DNA of 43,142 nt from Bauldia sp. (lineage in GTDB: Bacteria; Pseudomonadota; Alphaproteobacteria; Rhizobiales; Kaistiaceae), in NCBI GenBank assembly GCA_026126025.1, contig JAHCJZ010000016.1:1-43142 (forward strand), given 5' to 3'. Below the pieces are notes generated by a model that saw only the letters and a list, made by a program, of their open reading frames with translations, did no database searches and was not told the DNA's origin. This document shows positions 17,541 to 25,285 of this stretch, piece by piece (positions within the stretch are counted from its first letter, which is position 1; every line of letters starts with the position of its first letter). Both the position numbers and the translations under genes were made by a program.

Positions 17541-18662
17541 ATGCGGGATGACGGGATCTGGCGGGTGTTGCGCCGCACGGCGATGCATGGCCTCGGCATC
17601 GCGGCGGCGTGGACGATCGCGACCACCGCGGCAGCGCAGGCGCCATCGACAATCGCTCTCGACGTAGCCGACTGGGTTCCTGGTTTCGACTCCGCGACGG
17701 GCGGCTGGACGGCCGTCCCCGCCGGCCGGCCCATCGGCCAGGCCGTGCTCACCATCGATTTTGCGCTCGCTGTCGAACCGGGGACCTACGATATTTACTG
17801 GCGTCATAGCGGCGCAGTCCCCGCCCTCAGGGTCGCAGCCGGAATCGTCGTCGGCGACGGCGTCACGACCGTACCGGTCGCCTCGGGAGCGGCCTTCGCG
17901 GTCGCCGACTGGGTGGTGCGGGATGATCCCGACACGGCCGGCTGGGGCGTGGTCCCGGCGCTCGCTTATGCGGGCGAGCCCTGGCTTGCGCGCACGCAGG
18001 GCGATGCCGTCTTCCTGCCGCCGGGAAACTATGATTTCTACTGGCTGCCGTCGGGCGACGCGACGCCGATCCCGGTCGCGCGGCAGGAGGTACCGGAGCC
18101 GTTCGGCGGCATCGGCGTCGAAATCCAGGCGGTCGAAGCCGGCATGCGGGTGTTGAACGCGGCCGAGACGCAGCCCGCGGGGCGCGCCGGCATTCTTCCT
18201 GACGACATTATCGTCGCGGTAGACGGAACCGTGATTGCCGGGATGACGCTGGCGGAGGCGGTCGCGCTCTTGCGGGGCACGATAGGCGTGCCGGTTGTCG
18301 TGGGCATCCGGCGCGGCAAAGGCGAGCCGCTCGAATTGACGATGACGCGCGAAGAGGTTCAGCCGGTTGTGGTCGTGCGCGCCGATTCGGGCGTGGCGAT
18401 CACCAACGGCTCGACCCTCCCCGCCCTCGACCCGGCGACCGGCTGGTGGGGCGCGGTGTCCGCCGGACAGGCGCCGACCGTCATGGTCAATGCCACGGCG
18501 GATACAGCGGCCCCGCTTCTCCTCAGTCCAGGCAGGTACGACCTTTACTGGCGGATCAGCGACCGCCGCGATCCCTTCCTGGTGGCCGTGAATATCGACG
18601 TGACCGCCGGAGCCGTCACCGAAGTGAGGATCGACGGGCGGCTGGAAGGCCCGCGGCGATGA
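17541..18662 (+). CDS. Exported PDZ protein with three copies of a PGxYDxYW module
   Basis: A 373-residue exported protein with an unusual layout. A signal peptide ends near Ala33 (TTAAAQA). Three related modules follow at ~42-115, ~122-182 and ~284-366; each has a D/P-x-T-G/A-x-W segment (Trp56, Trp135, Trp303) and, 31-34 residues later, the motif PGxYDxYW (80-87, 161-168, 330-337). A single PDZ domain (~188-272, GGIGVEI, GILPDDIIVAVDGTVI) is inserted between modules two and three. The ATG at 17541 is used; a TTG at 17505 overlapping the DUF2304 stop is possible. Seven bases separate it from manC. I do not recognise the repeated module; a periplasmic scaffold or lipid/glycan-binding role is only a guess. 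Confidence 0.8.
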   Translation: MRDDGIWRVLRRTAMHGLGIAAAWTIATTAAAQAPSTIALDVADWVPGFDSATGGWTAVPAGRPIGQAVLTIDFALAVEPGTYDIYWRHSGAVPALRVAAGIVVGDGVTTVPVASGAAFAVADWVVRDDPDTAGWGVVPALAYAGEPWLARTQGDAVFLPPGNYDFYWLPSGDATPIPVARQEVPEPFGGIGVEIQAVEAGMRVLNAAETQPAGRAGILPDDIIVAVDGTVIAGMTLAEAVALLRGTIGVPVVVGIRRGKGEPLELTMTREEVQPVVVVRADSGVAITNGSTLPALDPATGWWGAVSAGQAPTVMVNATADTAAPLLLSPGRYDLYWRISDRRDPFLVAVNIDVTAGAVTEVRIDGRLEGPRR

Positions 18663-18669
18663 GGCGATC

Positions 18670-20088
18670 GTGCCGCGCATAATCCCGGTCATCCTCTCCG
18701 GCGGGACCGGGACGCGGCTGTGGCCGTTGTCGCGCCAGTCCTATCCGAAGCAGCTTCTCGCGCTCGCCGGCGAAGGCTCGCTGCTGCAGCAGGCGGCGCT
18801 TCGCGGCAAGGCCATCGCTCCCGACGAAGCGCCCATGGTGATCGCCAATGCCGAGCACCGCTTCGTCGTCGCCGAGCAGCTGCGGGCGGCCGGGATCGCC
18901 CAGAGCCGCATCGTCCTGGAGCCGGTCGGCCGCAACACCGCGCCCGCCGTGGCGGTAGCGGCGCTGCTTGCGGTCGCCGACGATCCGGAGGCCGTCATCC
19001 TCGTGATGCCCTCCGACCACGTCATCGGGGACAATGCGGCGTTCGCCGGGTCCGTCGCGGTGGCGGCGGTGGCCGCCGCGGCCGGCGAGATGGTGCTGTT
19101 CGGCATCCCGCCGACGCGCCCGGAGACCGGCTATGGCTACATCCGCAGCGGCGCGGCGCTGCCCGGCCTTCCCGGCGTCAGCCGGGTCGACGCTTTCGTC
19201 GAGAAGCCCGACCTTCCGACCGCGGAGCGCTATCTCGCGACCGGCGCCTATGCCTGGAATTCGGGGATCTTCGTCCTTCCCGCCGCCGGCGTGATCGCAG
19301 CGCTCGAGGCCTTCACCCCGGCCGTGGTCGCCGCCGCGCGCGCCGCGATCGAATCGGCCGCGTCCGACCTCGACTTCCTCCGCCTCGGCGAGGCGGCCTT
19401 CGCCGCGGCGCCGTCGATCGCGATCGACCGCGCGGTGATGGAGCGCACCGACCGGGCCGCGGTGATGGCGGCGCCGTTCTCGTGGAGCGACGCGGGGACA
19501 TGGTCGGCGCTCTGGGACATCGGCGCGCGCGACGCCGACGGCAACGTCCTCACCGGGGATGCCGTCGCGTTCGACACGCGCAACTCGTATCTGCGCAGCG
19601 ACGGCCCCATGGTGGCCGCCGTCGGGCTCGACGACGTGGTGGTCGTCGCGACCGGCGACGCGGTGCTGGTGGCCCATCGCGGCGCGTCGCAGGATGTCGG
19701 CGAGCTGGTGAAGCTCCTCAAGGAACGCGGCTCAAGCGCCGCCACGACGAGCCCTTGGGTCCACCGTCCCTGGGGCTTCTACCAGTCGGTCCATTCCGGC
19801 GAGCGGTTTCAGGTCAAGCGGATCACGGTCAATCCCGGGGCGCGGCTCTCGCTGCAGCGCCACTACCACCGCGCGGAGCACTGGGTGGTCGTGAACGGAA
19901 CCGCCCTGGTGACGCGGGACAACGAGCAAGTGCTGCTGCGGGAGAACGAGGCGATCTTCCTGCCTCAGGGCTGCGTCCACCGCCTGGAGAATCCCGGCAA
20001 GACGCCGCTGAACCTCATCGAGGTCCAGTCGGGCGGCTATCTCGGGGAGGACGACATCGTCCGGATCGAGGACGATTTCGCGCGGTAG
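18670..20088 (+). CDS. manC: Mannose-1-phosphate guanylyltransferase / mannose-6-phosphate isomerase (ManC/AlgA type)
   Basis: A bifunctional type II PMI-GMP enzyme of 472 residues making GDP-mannose. The N-terminal nucleotidyltransferase has ILSGGTGTRLWPLSR (8-22), PSDH near 115, TGYGYI and FVEKPDLPTA, then AWNSGIFV. The last ~115 residues form the isomerase cupin with RPWGFYQSV, FQVKRITVNPG, LQRHYHRAEHW (metal His ligands) and VHRLENPGKTPLNLIEVQ. The start is GTG, seven bases after the PDZ gene, so it ends the GT2-DUF2304-PDZ-manC operon. GDP-mannose may be used directly or as precursor of other GDP-sugars. Confidence 0.96.
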   Translation: MPRIIPVILSGGTGTRLWPLSRQSYPKQLLALAGEGSLLQQAALRGKAIAPDEAPMVIANAEHRFVVAEQLRAAGIAQSRIVLEPVGRNTAPAVAVAALLAVADDPEAVILVMPSDHVIGDNAAFAGSVAVAAVAAAAGEMVLFGIPPTRPETGYGYIRSGAALPGLPGVSRVDAFVEKPDLPTAERYLATGAYAWNSGIFVLPAAGVIAALEAFTPAVVAAARAAIESAASDLDFLRLGEAAFAAAPSIAIDRAVMERTDRAAVMAAPFSWSDAGTWSALWDIGARDADGNVLTGDAVAFDTRNSYLRSDGPMVAAVGLDDVVVVATGDAVLVAHRGASQDVGELVKLLKERGSSAATTSPWVHRPWGFYQSVHSGERFQVKRITVNPGARLSLQRHYHRAEHWVVVNGTALVTRDNEQVLLRENEAIFLPQGCVHRLENPGKTPLNLIEVQSGGYLGEDDIVRIEDDFAR

Positions 20089-20089
20089 C

Positions 20090-20221
20090 TCAGAAGTGGC
20101 CGCCGTCGGTCGGCTCGAACGCGAACGAATTCATCGGATTATGGAGCTCGGCCGGCGGACGCTCGCTGGCCTTGTCGTCGGCGGGATGCCGGGATTCTTC
20201 TTCGCGCTTTTCGACTTCCAT
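20090..20221 (-). CDS. Possible small acidic hypothetical protein
   Basis: A 43-residue frame, very charged (MEVEKREEESRHPADD at the start) and ending PTDGGHF. Codon third positions are mostly G/C as in real neighbours, and GGGG lies upstream of the ATG, which argue for translation; its stop lies one base from the convergent manC stop. No family is recognised. An upstream extension to 20359 is open but not charged or conserved-looking. Could be noise in a high-GC genome. Confidence 0.4.
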   Translation of the reverse strand: MEVEKREEESRHPADDKASERPPAELHNPMNSFAFEPTDGGHF

Positions 20222-20506
20222 GACGTGCCCCGCCGCGAGATCCAATCGCAACTTTGAGTAGACCAGACCGGCCGTTGCGACAAGCCGCCGGCGATCAATC
20301 GTGGTGACAACCGACACACACAGTGAGATCGGCAACCCTACCGGTTGGTGAACCAACATGGTGAACGTTCGGTAAGTGCCCGGGGTTCCCGCTGACCTGT
20401 GTCGGCCGGGTCACGGCGGGGAATTCTTCCAGGCAAGGCAACCCTCCCGACGACGGGCACGTTGAGCCGCGGTCAGGAGGGGGGCCCCAACCTGAGGAGA
20501 ATACCG
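20222..20506. other. Intergenic region before the acidic secreted protein
   Basis: 285 bases without a convincing gene. It contains a small GTTGG-TGAA-CCAAC hairpin near 20342-20358 and a GAGGAG Shine-Dalgarno at its end for the gene at 20507. It should hold the promoter of that gene, but I cannot assign -35/-10 elements with confidence. Confidence 0.4.
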
Positions 20507-21058
20507 ATGCGCAGATTCCTTACGGCCGCCGCCCTTCTGTCGGGCACCGCGCTGGTCGCGGTCCCCGCCGCCAACGCGATCGACATCGGTGTCGATGTCG
20601 GTCTCGACGTCGACGCCGTGATCGGCGTCGGCGCGGGCGAGGACGGCATCAGCGTCGATGCAGGCGCCGGCGTCGGCGCGGATGTCGACGCGGGCGCGGA
20701 CGCCGATGCAGGTGCCGCCGTCGATGCGGGGGCGGGCGCGGTGATCGTGTTCGAGGGCGACGACGGCGCGACGAGCGAGGTGTCGCTCGACACGCTGCTC
20801 AACGCTTCCGTGTGGACGGACGACGACGTCGCGATCGGCACCGTCGTCGAGCTCGACACCGCCAGCGACGGCGAGGCCGTGCTGATCGTCGATCTCAATG
20901 ACGGCTATGTCGAAGGCGTCGACCGCATCGCGGTGCGGGCCTCGGCGGCCGTGGCGACGGATGCCGGCCTCAAGATCAGGACGACCGACGAGGACCTCAA
21001 GGCGTCGCTGACGGCGAACCTCGATGCCAATGCGGACGCGGCGGTCGACATCGACTAG
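20507..21058 (+). CDS. Acidic, repetitive secreted protein
   Basis: A 183-residue exported protein. A signal peptide covers 1-24 (cleavage after AANA). Residues ~25-80 are low-complexity, built of Val-Asp, Gly-Ala and Ala-Asp dipeptides (DAGAGVGADVDAGADADAG), almost without basic residues. Residues ~85-165 look like a PRC-barrel-type beta domain (VSLDTLLNASVWTDDDVAIG, VVELDTASDGEAVLIVDL). GAGGAG precedes the ATG at 20507. The Asp density suggests divalent-cation binding or a surface/matrix role. It lies alone between manC and kdsB. The function is unknown; the PRC-barrel call is tentative. Confidence 0.72.
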   Translation: MRRFLTAAALLSGTALVAVPAANAIDIGVDVGLDVDAVIGVGAGEDGISVDAGAGVGADVDAGADADAGAAVDAGAGAVIVFEGDDGATSEVSLDTLLNASVWTDDDVAIGTVVELDTASDGEAVLIVDLNDGYVEGVDRIAVRASAAVATDAGLKIRTTDEDLKASLTANLDANADAAVDID

Positions 21059-21165
21059 CGTCCGCCTGCCTTTGCGCGGGCCGCCGGGCGCTATCCCGGC
21101 GGCCTTGCCTTGCCTCGGGCCGGTCGGCGACCGTAGAGAACGCGCTTTCGCGTCAGGCGGTCGCC

Positions 21166-21969
21166 ATGAGCCTCACCATCGTCATTCCGGCCCGGTACGG
21201 GTCGACGCGCTTCCCCGCCAAGCCGCTTGCTGCCCTGCGAGGCGCGACCGGCGTCCCGCGCTCGCTGATCGCGCGCTGCATCGACGCCGCCCGTGCGGTG
21301 AGCGTGCCGCACCGGCTGGTGGTCGCGACCGACGATCCGCGGATCGTCGCCGAAGCCGAAGCGGCGGGCGCGGAAGCCATGCTCACGGCCGAAACCTGCC
21401 GCAACGGGACTGAGCGCGTCGCCGCGGTCGCGGCCGCCCTCCGCCTTCCGCCGGGCGATGTCGTGGTGAACCTCCAGGGCGACGCGCCGCTGACGCCGCC
21501 ATGGTTCGTCGAGGCGCTCTACGACGAGATGATGCGCCGCGCCGGCGCCATGGTGGCGACCCCGGTGCTGCGCTGCGACAGCGAAAGCCTGGCGCATTTC
21601 CTTGCCGATCGCGCGGCGGGCCGGGTCGGGGCGACCACGGTCGTCACCGCGGGGAGCGGCGACGCCCTCTATTTCTCGAAGGAGGTCATCCCTTTCACCA
21701 ATGGGCGGACGCGTTTCGACGGAGCGGTTCCGGTGTTCCACCATGTCGGCCTTTACGCCTACCGGCCTGCGGCGCTCGCGGCATACAGCCGATGGCGGCC
21801 GACGCCGCTGGAGGAGATCGAGGGGTTGGAGCAGCTCCGCTTCCTCGAGGCCGGCTGGTCCATCAGGGCCGTCGAGGTCGATGCGCGCGGCCGCCCGTTC
21901 TGGGAGGTGAACAATCCCGAGGACATTCCGCGCATCGAAGCCCAGCTGGCGGCGCTCGGCATTGCGTAG
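21166..21969 (+). CDS. kdsB: 3-deoxy-manno-octulosonate cytidylyltransferase-like protein (KdsB family)
   Basis: A 267-residue cytoplasmic nucleotidyltransferase that activates Kdo to CMP-Kdo. The N-terminal signature IPARYGSTRFPAKPL (7-21) with Arg and Lys is clear, followed by VVATDD, and later HVGLYAYRPAAL, LEEIEGLEQLRFLEAG and NNPEDIPRIE, each the counterpart of a KdsB motif. The usual QGDEP metal/ligand motif reads QGDAP (104-108), so the Glu is Ala. This places it in a divergent branch, possibly a KpsU-like or related ulosonate cytidylyltransferase. It is 107 bases downstream of the acidic protein gene and completes the Kdo set with kdsA and kdsD. Confidence 0.87.
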   Translation: MSLTIVIPARYGSTRFPAKPLAALRGATGVPRSLIARCIDAARAVSVPHRLVVATDDPRIVAEAEAAGAEAMLTAETCRNGTERVAAVAAALRLPPGDVVVNLQGDAPLTPPWFVEALYDEMMRRAGAMVATPVLRCDSESLAHFLADRAAGRVGATTVVTAGSGDALYFSKEVIPFTNGRTRFDGAVPVFHHVGLYAYRPAALAAYSRWRPTPLEEIEGLEQLRFLEAGWSIRAVEVDARGRPFWEVNNPEDIPRIEAQLAALGIA

Positions 21970-22077
21970 ATGCGCGGCGCCATTGACGGCCATTTTCGGG
22001 CGGGTGTGGCGGATCGGTGCCACCCTATCCCGTTCACCGTGCTAGGATTTCGCCCGAGCTTTGAGCGGGTGGCGGCG

Positions 22078-22911
22078 ATGCGGCGCGCATTCGGGCTGCC
22101 TGGCCTGGGACTGGCGGCGGTTGCCGCGTTCGGCGCCCCGGCGGCAGCGGAGCGGGTCTTCGCGGAGGCCGGCTGCGTGCTGACGGAAGGTGAGTCCGGA
22201 TTGGTCGAAAGCGTGATCGACGGCAACACGGTGCGGTTGGCGGACGGCCTCGTCGTGCGGCTCACCGGTATCGACGTTCCGATGCCTCCGCTCATGGCTG
22301 ATCAGGACGCTGCCCTCGCGGCCCGCGCGGCTGACACCTTGTCTGAAATCGTCCTCGGGCAGCCGATCCGGATCCGTTACGGCGCCGTCACGCGCGACCG
22401 CTACGGTCGGGCGACGGGACAAGTCTTCGTGACCGGTGTCGAGGAAATCTGGGTCCAGGCCGCGCTCGTCGATGCCGGCGTTGCCCGGGTCGCGGGCTTT
22501 GCGGACGATCGCGCCTGCCTTGCGGCGCTGATGGAGCATGAGCGCACGGCACGTGCGGCGGGCCTCGGGCTCTGGCCCGAGCTTCGGGTGCGCAGCGCCT
22601 ACGACCCTTCGCTTGTGGAGGCCGCTGGCTTATATGCACTGGTCTCGGGACGAATCGTGTCGATCGGCCGGACCGAGCGCACCGTCTACCTCAATTTCGG
22701 GCGGGACTGGTCCGTCGACTTCACCGTCACCATGACCGCGGCCGTCGCCGCGGACATCGAGGCGGCGGGCGGTCCGCTCGACGGCCTCGAAGGCCGGTCG
22801 GTCCGGATTCGCGGCTGGATCGAGGAATGGGACGGCGCGACGATTGCGGTCGACCACGCCGAGCAGATCGAGATTCTGGACGAGGATGGGGGCGCAGTTG
22901 GGGCAGACTAG
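22078..22911 (+). CDS. Secreted thermonuclease-like (SNase/OB-fold) protein lacking catalytic Glu
   Basis: A 277-residue exported protein: signal peptide 1-24 (PAAA), an SNase domain at ~40-160, and a C-terminal beta-rich region (~175-270, LYALVSGRIVSIGRTERTVY) that looks like a second OB-type domain. The SNase core shows VESVIDGNTVRLADG, RLTGIDVP and RDRYGRATG. By spacing with staphylococcal nuclease, Arg35 is Arg61 and Asp40 is Asp66 and Arg87 is Arg111, but Glu43 is Met69. Nuclease activity is therefore doubtful. The ATG at 22078 fits the signal peptide; an earlier ATG at 21970 is less likely. Its 3' end overlaps the M48 gene by 26 bases. Confidence 0.82.
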   Translation: MRRAFGLPGLGLAAVAAFGAPAAAERVFAEAGCVLTEGESGLVESVIDGNTVRLADGLVVRLTGIDVPMPPLMADQDAALAARAADTLSEIVLGQPIRIRYGAVTRDRYGRATGQVFVTGVEEIWVQAALVDAGVARVAGFADDRACLAALMEHERTARAAGLGLWPELRVRSAYDPSLVEAAGLYALVSGRIVSIGRTERTVYLNFGRDWSVDFTVTMTAAVAADIEAAGGPLDGLEGRSVRIRGWIEEWDGATIAVDHAEQIEILDEDGGAVGAD

Positions 22912-24340
22912 GGTTCGGCGCACCCTCTTCGGGCGAATGCTGGCGCCCCTCGCGCTTGCCCTGGCGCTTGCGGGCTGCGCCGGCGTCACCACGCCGACGG
23001 AGGTCGTCACCACCGCGCCGGTCCGGGCGGCGCCGTCGGGTCAGCATGCCCAGATCATCCAGGCCTATGGCGGCGTCTACAGCGACCCCGAGCTGGAGCG
23101 GACGCTCGCCCGCATCGTCGGCCGGCTGGTCGCAGCGTCCGACGACCCGAGCCGCTCCTACACCATCACCGTGCTCAACGCCGCCGCGGTGAACGCCTTC
23201 GCGCTTCCCGACGGCAAGCTCTACGTCACCCGCGGGCTCCTCGCCCTTGCCAATGATTCCTCCGAGGTGGCGGCCGTCCTCGCGCATGAGATGGCGCATG
23301 TCACGGCGAACCACGCCGCGCTCCGCCAGGAACAGGTCGTCACCGCGCAGATCGTGGGCGAGGTCGTCCGCGACGTCATCGAGGACGAGGCCGCGGGGCA
23401 GACCGCGCTGGTCACCAGCCAGCAGACGCTCGCCGGCTTCTCGCGCCAGCAGGAGCTGGAGGCTGACGCCATCGGCATCCGGACCGTCGCGCGCGCCGGC
23501 TACGACCCCTATGCCGCGAGCCGCTTCCTCAGCGCCATGAGCCGGTTCGCGGCCTATCGCGCCGCCTCGGGCGTGCGCCACAATGAACGGCCGGAGTTCC
23601 TGTCGAGCCATCCCAACAACCCCGAGCGCATCGACGCAGCGGTCGTGGCGGCGCGTCAGATCGGGGCGCCCGGCGTCGGCGAGGTCGACCGCGAGCGCTA
23701 TCTGGCCGGCCTCGACGGCGTCGTCTTCGGCGACGACACGCGGCAAGGCTATGTCCGCGGGCGGAGCTTCTATCACGCCGACCTCGCGATCGCCTTCACC
23801 GTGCCCCAGGGCTGGGCGATCGAGAACACGCAAGAGGCGGTGCTGGCGACCGGCCCGGACGGGACGGCGCTCCGCTTCGATTCGGTCGAGCTCGATATCG
23901 GCCAGACGCTGCCGGACTATCTCCTCTCCGGCTGGATCAACGGCCTCGACCGGGCGAGCGTGCAAAGCACCGCCATCAACGGGCTGCCCGCGGCGACCGC
24001 GAGCGCGGCAGCGCAGGGCTGGAGCTTCCGCATCACCCTCGTCCAGGTCGGCGCGCAGACCTACCGCTTCATCTTCGCCAATGATTCCGGCTCGTCGGGC
24101 CTTGCCCAGGCGGCCGCGGCGATCTCCGGCAGCTTCCGCCAGCTGAGCGCGCAGGAGGCGGCCGGCCTGCGGCCGCTGACGATCGACATCGTCATGGTCG
24201 TGGCCGGCGACACGCCGCAAAGCCTCGCGCAGCGCATGCAGGGCGTCGAGAACCCGCTCGCGCTCTTCCTCATCCTCAACGGCCTCAACGAAGGCGCCAC
24301 GCTGCAGCCCGGCACGACGGTGAAGATCGTCACCGACTGA
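22886..24340 (+). CDS. M48 family metalloprotease lipoprotein (BepA/Ste24-like)
   Basis: A 484-residue periplasmic zinc protease. The signal peptide ends LALAGC with lipidated Cys31. The peptidase domain has NAFALPDGKLYVTRGLL (~103-119), HEMAH at 134-138 giving two zinc His and the catalytic Glu, and LEADAIG with the third ligand Glu192; SSHPNNPERI follows, as in BepA/YfgC. The C-terminal ~55 residues (VMVVAGDTPQSLAQRM, LFLILNGL, LQPGTTVKIV) resemble a LysM peptidoglycan-binding module. It overlaps the SNase-like gene, so both are co-expressed. Likely role: envelope protein quality control. An alternative start is ATG 22937. Confidence 0.92.
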   Translation: MGAQLGQTRVRRTLFGRMLAPLALALALAGCAGVTTPTEVVTTAPVRAAPSGQHAQIIQAYGGVYSDPELERTLARIVGRLVAASDDPSRSYTITVLNAAAVNAFALPDGKLYVTRGLLALANDSSEVAAVLAHEMAHVTANHAALRQEQVVTAQIVGEVVRDVIEDEAAGQTALVTSQQTLAGFSRQQELEADAIGIRTVARAGYDPYAASRFLSAMSRFAAYRAASGVRHNERPEFLSSHPNNPERIDAAVVAARQIGAPGVGEVDRERYLAGLDGVVFGDDTRQGYVRGRSFYHADLAIAFTVPQGWAIENTQEAVLATGPDGTALRFDSVELDIGQTLPDYLLSGWINGLDRASVQSTAINGLPAATASAAAQGWSFRITLVQVGAQTYRFIFANDSGSSGLAQAAAAISGSFRQLSAQEAAGLRPLTIDIVMVVAGDTPQSLAQRMQGVENPLALFLILNGLNEGATLQPGTTVKIVTD

Positions 24341-24346
24341 GGTCTG

Positions 24347-24375
24347 AGACCCAAGACCGCTTGCGCGGTTGGTCT
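24347..24375 (+). terminator. Putative terminator after the M48 gene
   Basis: An imperfect hairpin shortly after the M48 stop: outer AGACC/GGTCT, inner ACCGC-TTGC-GCGGT, followed by ATATA. There is no clear T-run, so Rho-independent activity is uncertain. It also marks the edge of the AT-richer islet. Confidence 0.4.
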
Positions 24376-24389
24376 ATATACGGAGGATG

Positions 24390-25136
24390 CTATCCGTCGA
24401 CAGGCATCGGAGCGGGCGGCAGGAACTCCAGGATACTTTCATAAATACTTATCATCGGAAGCGCTCTGTTGAATAAGGAAGGATCTCGTGCATCCGCTCC
24501 GATCAAATAAGTACTGTCATCGACAACTCCCTCAACTTCTATTCCACCGACGAGCATACCGAAGGCTACTAGAAACCCGCCCTGGCTATGGAAAAAGAGA
24601 GGTCCCCCTGACATGCCGCCCATTGAGCCGCAAGTGTGACCGTAGGCGTCGGGGTCCCTGGTATGCATACCGTGGACTGTGCCTTCCCAACTCGATATTT
24701 GGTCCAATGGCTCAGCGTGAGGAAAGCCAGCAGACCTAGCTATCGCGCCAAAATCGTTCTGTAGTTCCATAATTTGATCCAGACTGAACGGAGCTATTCT
24801 AATATAGCCGTAGATGTCGCCAAGACACCTGTTTAGTCGAAGCACAGCGAAATCGTCAGCTGTGCGTAGAGTTGTTGCGTAGTTTCCGAGCAATGCAGGC
24901 GTCGCGATTGCTCCGTCAGCGAAGTCGCCCGTACGGCTTGCGCCGACTGCAAATTGGATATTAATAGTTTCATCAGGCAGGAAATCGTCATAAATCGAAT
25001 GGTATGTTGTTAACACGTAACAAGAATTTATTAGAAACCCGGTGCTATATGCTCCATCAACTATTACAACGCCAATAGGTTGGTAGGAAATCTCTGATCT
25101 GTCTACGCCGACAACCGGTCCATAAATTGCCGCCAC
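24390..25136 (-). CDS. Trypsin-like serine protease (S1 family), likely exported
   Basis: A 248-residue chymotrypsin-fold protease from a GTG start. The triad is visible: His46 in LTTYHSIYD, Asp95 in DDFAVLRL and Ser176 in GGMSGGPLF. Cys39, Cys104 and Cys169 could form disulphides. The frame stays open upstream to about 25292 without a good start, and a clear signal-peptide-like stretch lies in another frame at 25285, so a one-base frameshift probably separates them (see separate entry). Base composition is far more AT-rich than neighbouring genes: 25021-25080 has 23 G/C of 60 versus 41 of 60 in the M48 gene at 23281-23340. This suggests recent acquisition. Substrate is unknown. Confidence 0.8.
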   Translation of the reverse strand: MAAIYGPVVGVDRSEISYQPIGVVIVDGAYSTGFLINSCYVLTTYHSIYDDFLPDETINIQFAVGASRTGDFADGAIATPALLGNYATTLRTADDFAVLRLNRCLGDIYGYIRIAPFSLDQIMELQNDFGAIARSAGFPHAEPLDQISSWEGTVHGMHTRDPDAYGHTCGSMGGMSGGPLFFHSQGGFLVAFGMLVGGIEVEGVVDDSTYLIGADARDPSLFNRALPMISIYESILEFLPPAPMPVDG

Positions 25137-25285
25137 CTCGAAGGGCGACGCATCAGAACGAACATGTCCTTGGACAGTTTCAGTATATCGAGAACTCTCG
25201 ATCGCAGATATACTTGCCGACGGCTGACTTGACCAACGATAGTACTGAAAGCCGTCGATCCGACCAAAAGAAGTCGAACTAACAT
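25137..25285 (-). other. Probable N-terminal signal-peptide part of the serine protease, out of frame
   Basis: An ATG at 25285 begins MLVRLLLVGSTAFSTIVGQ, which reads as a Sec signal peptide, but this frame continues with basic, non-protease-like sequence and ends at 25103. The protease frame is open over the same stretch and encodes Ser/Glu/Thr-rich mature-like sequence (QPSASISAIESSRYTE). A one-base indel near 25225-25235 would join the two into a normal secreted protease. Either a real disruption or a sequencing error. Confidence 0.55.
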
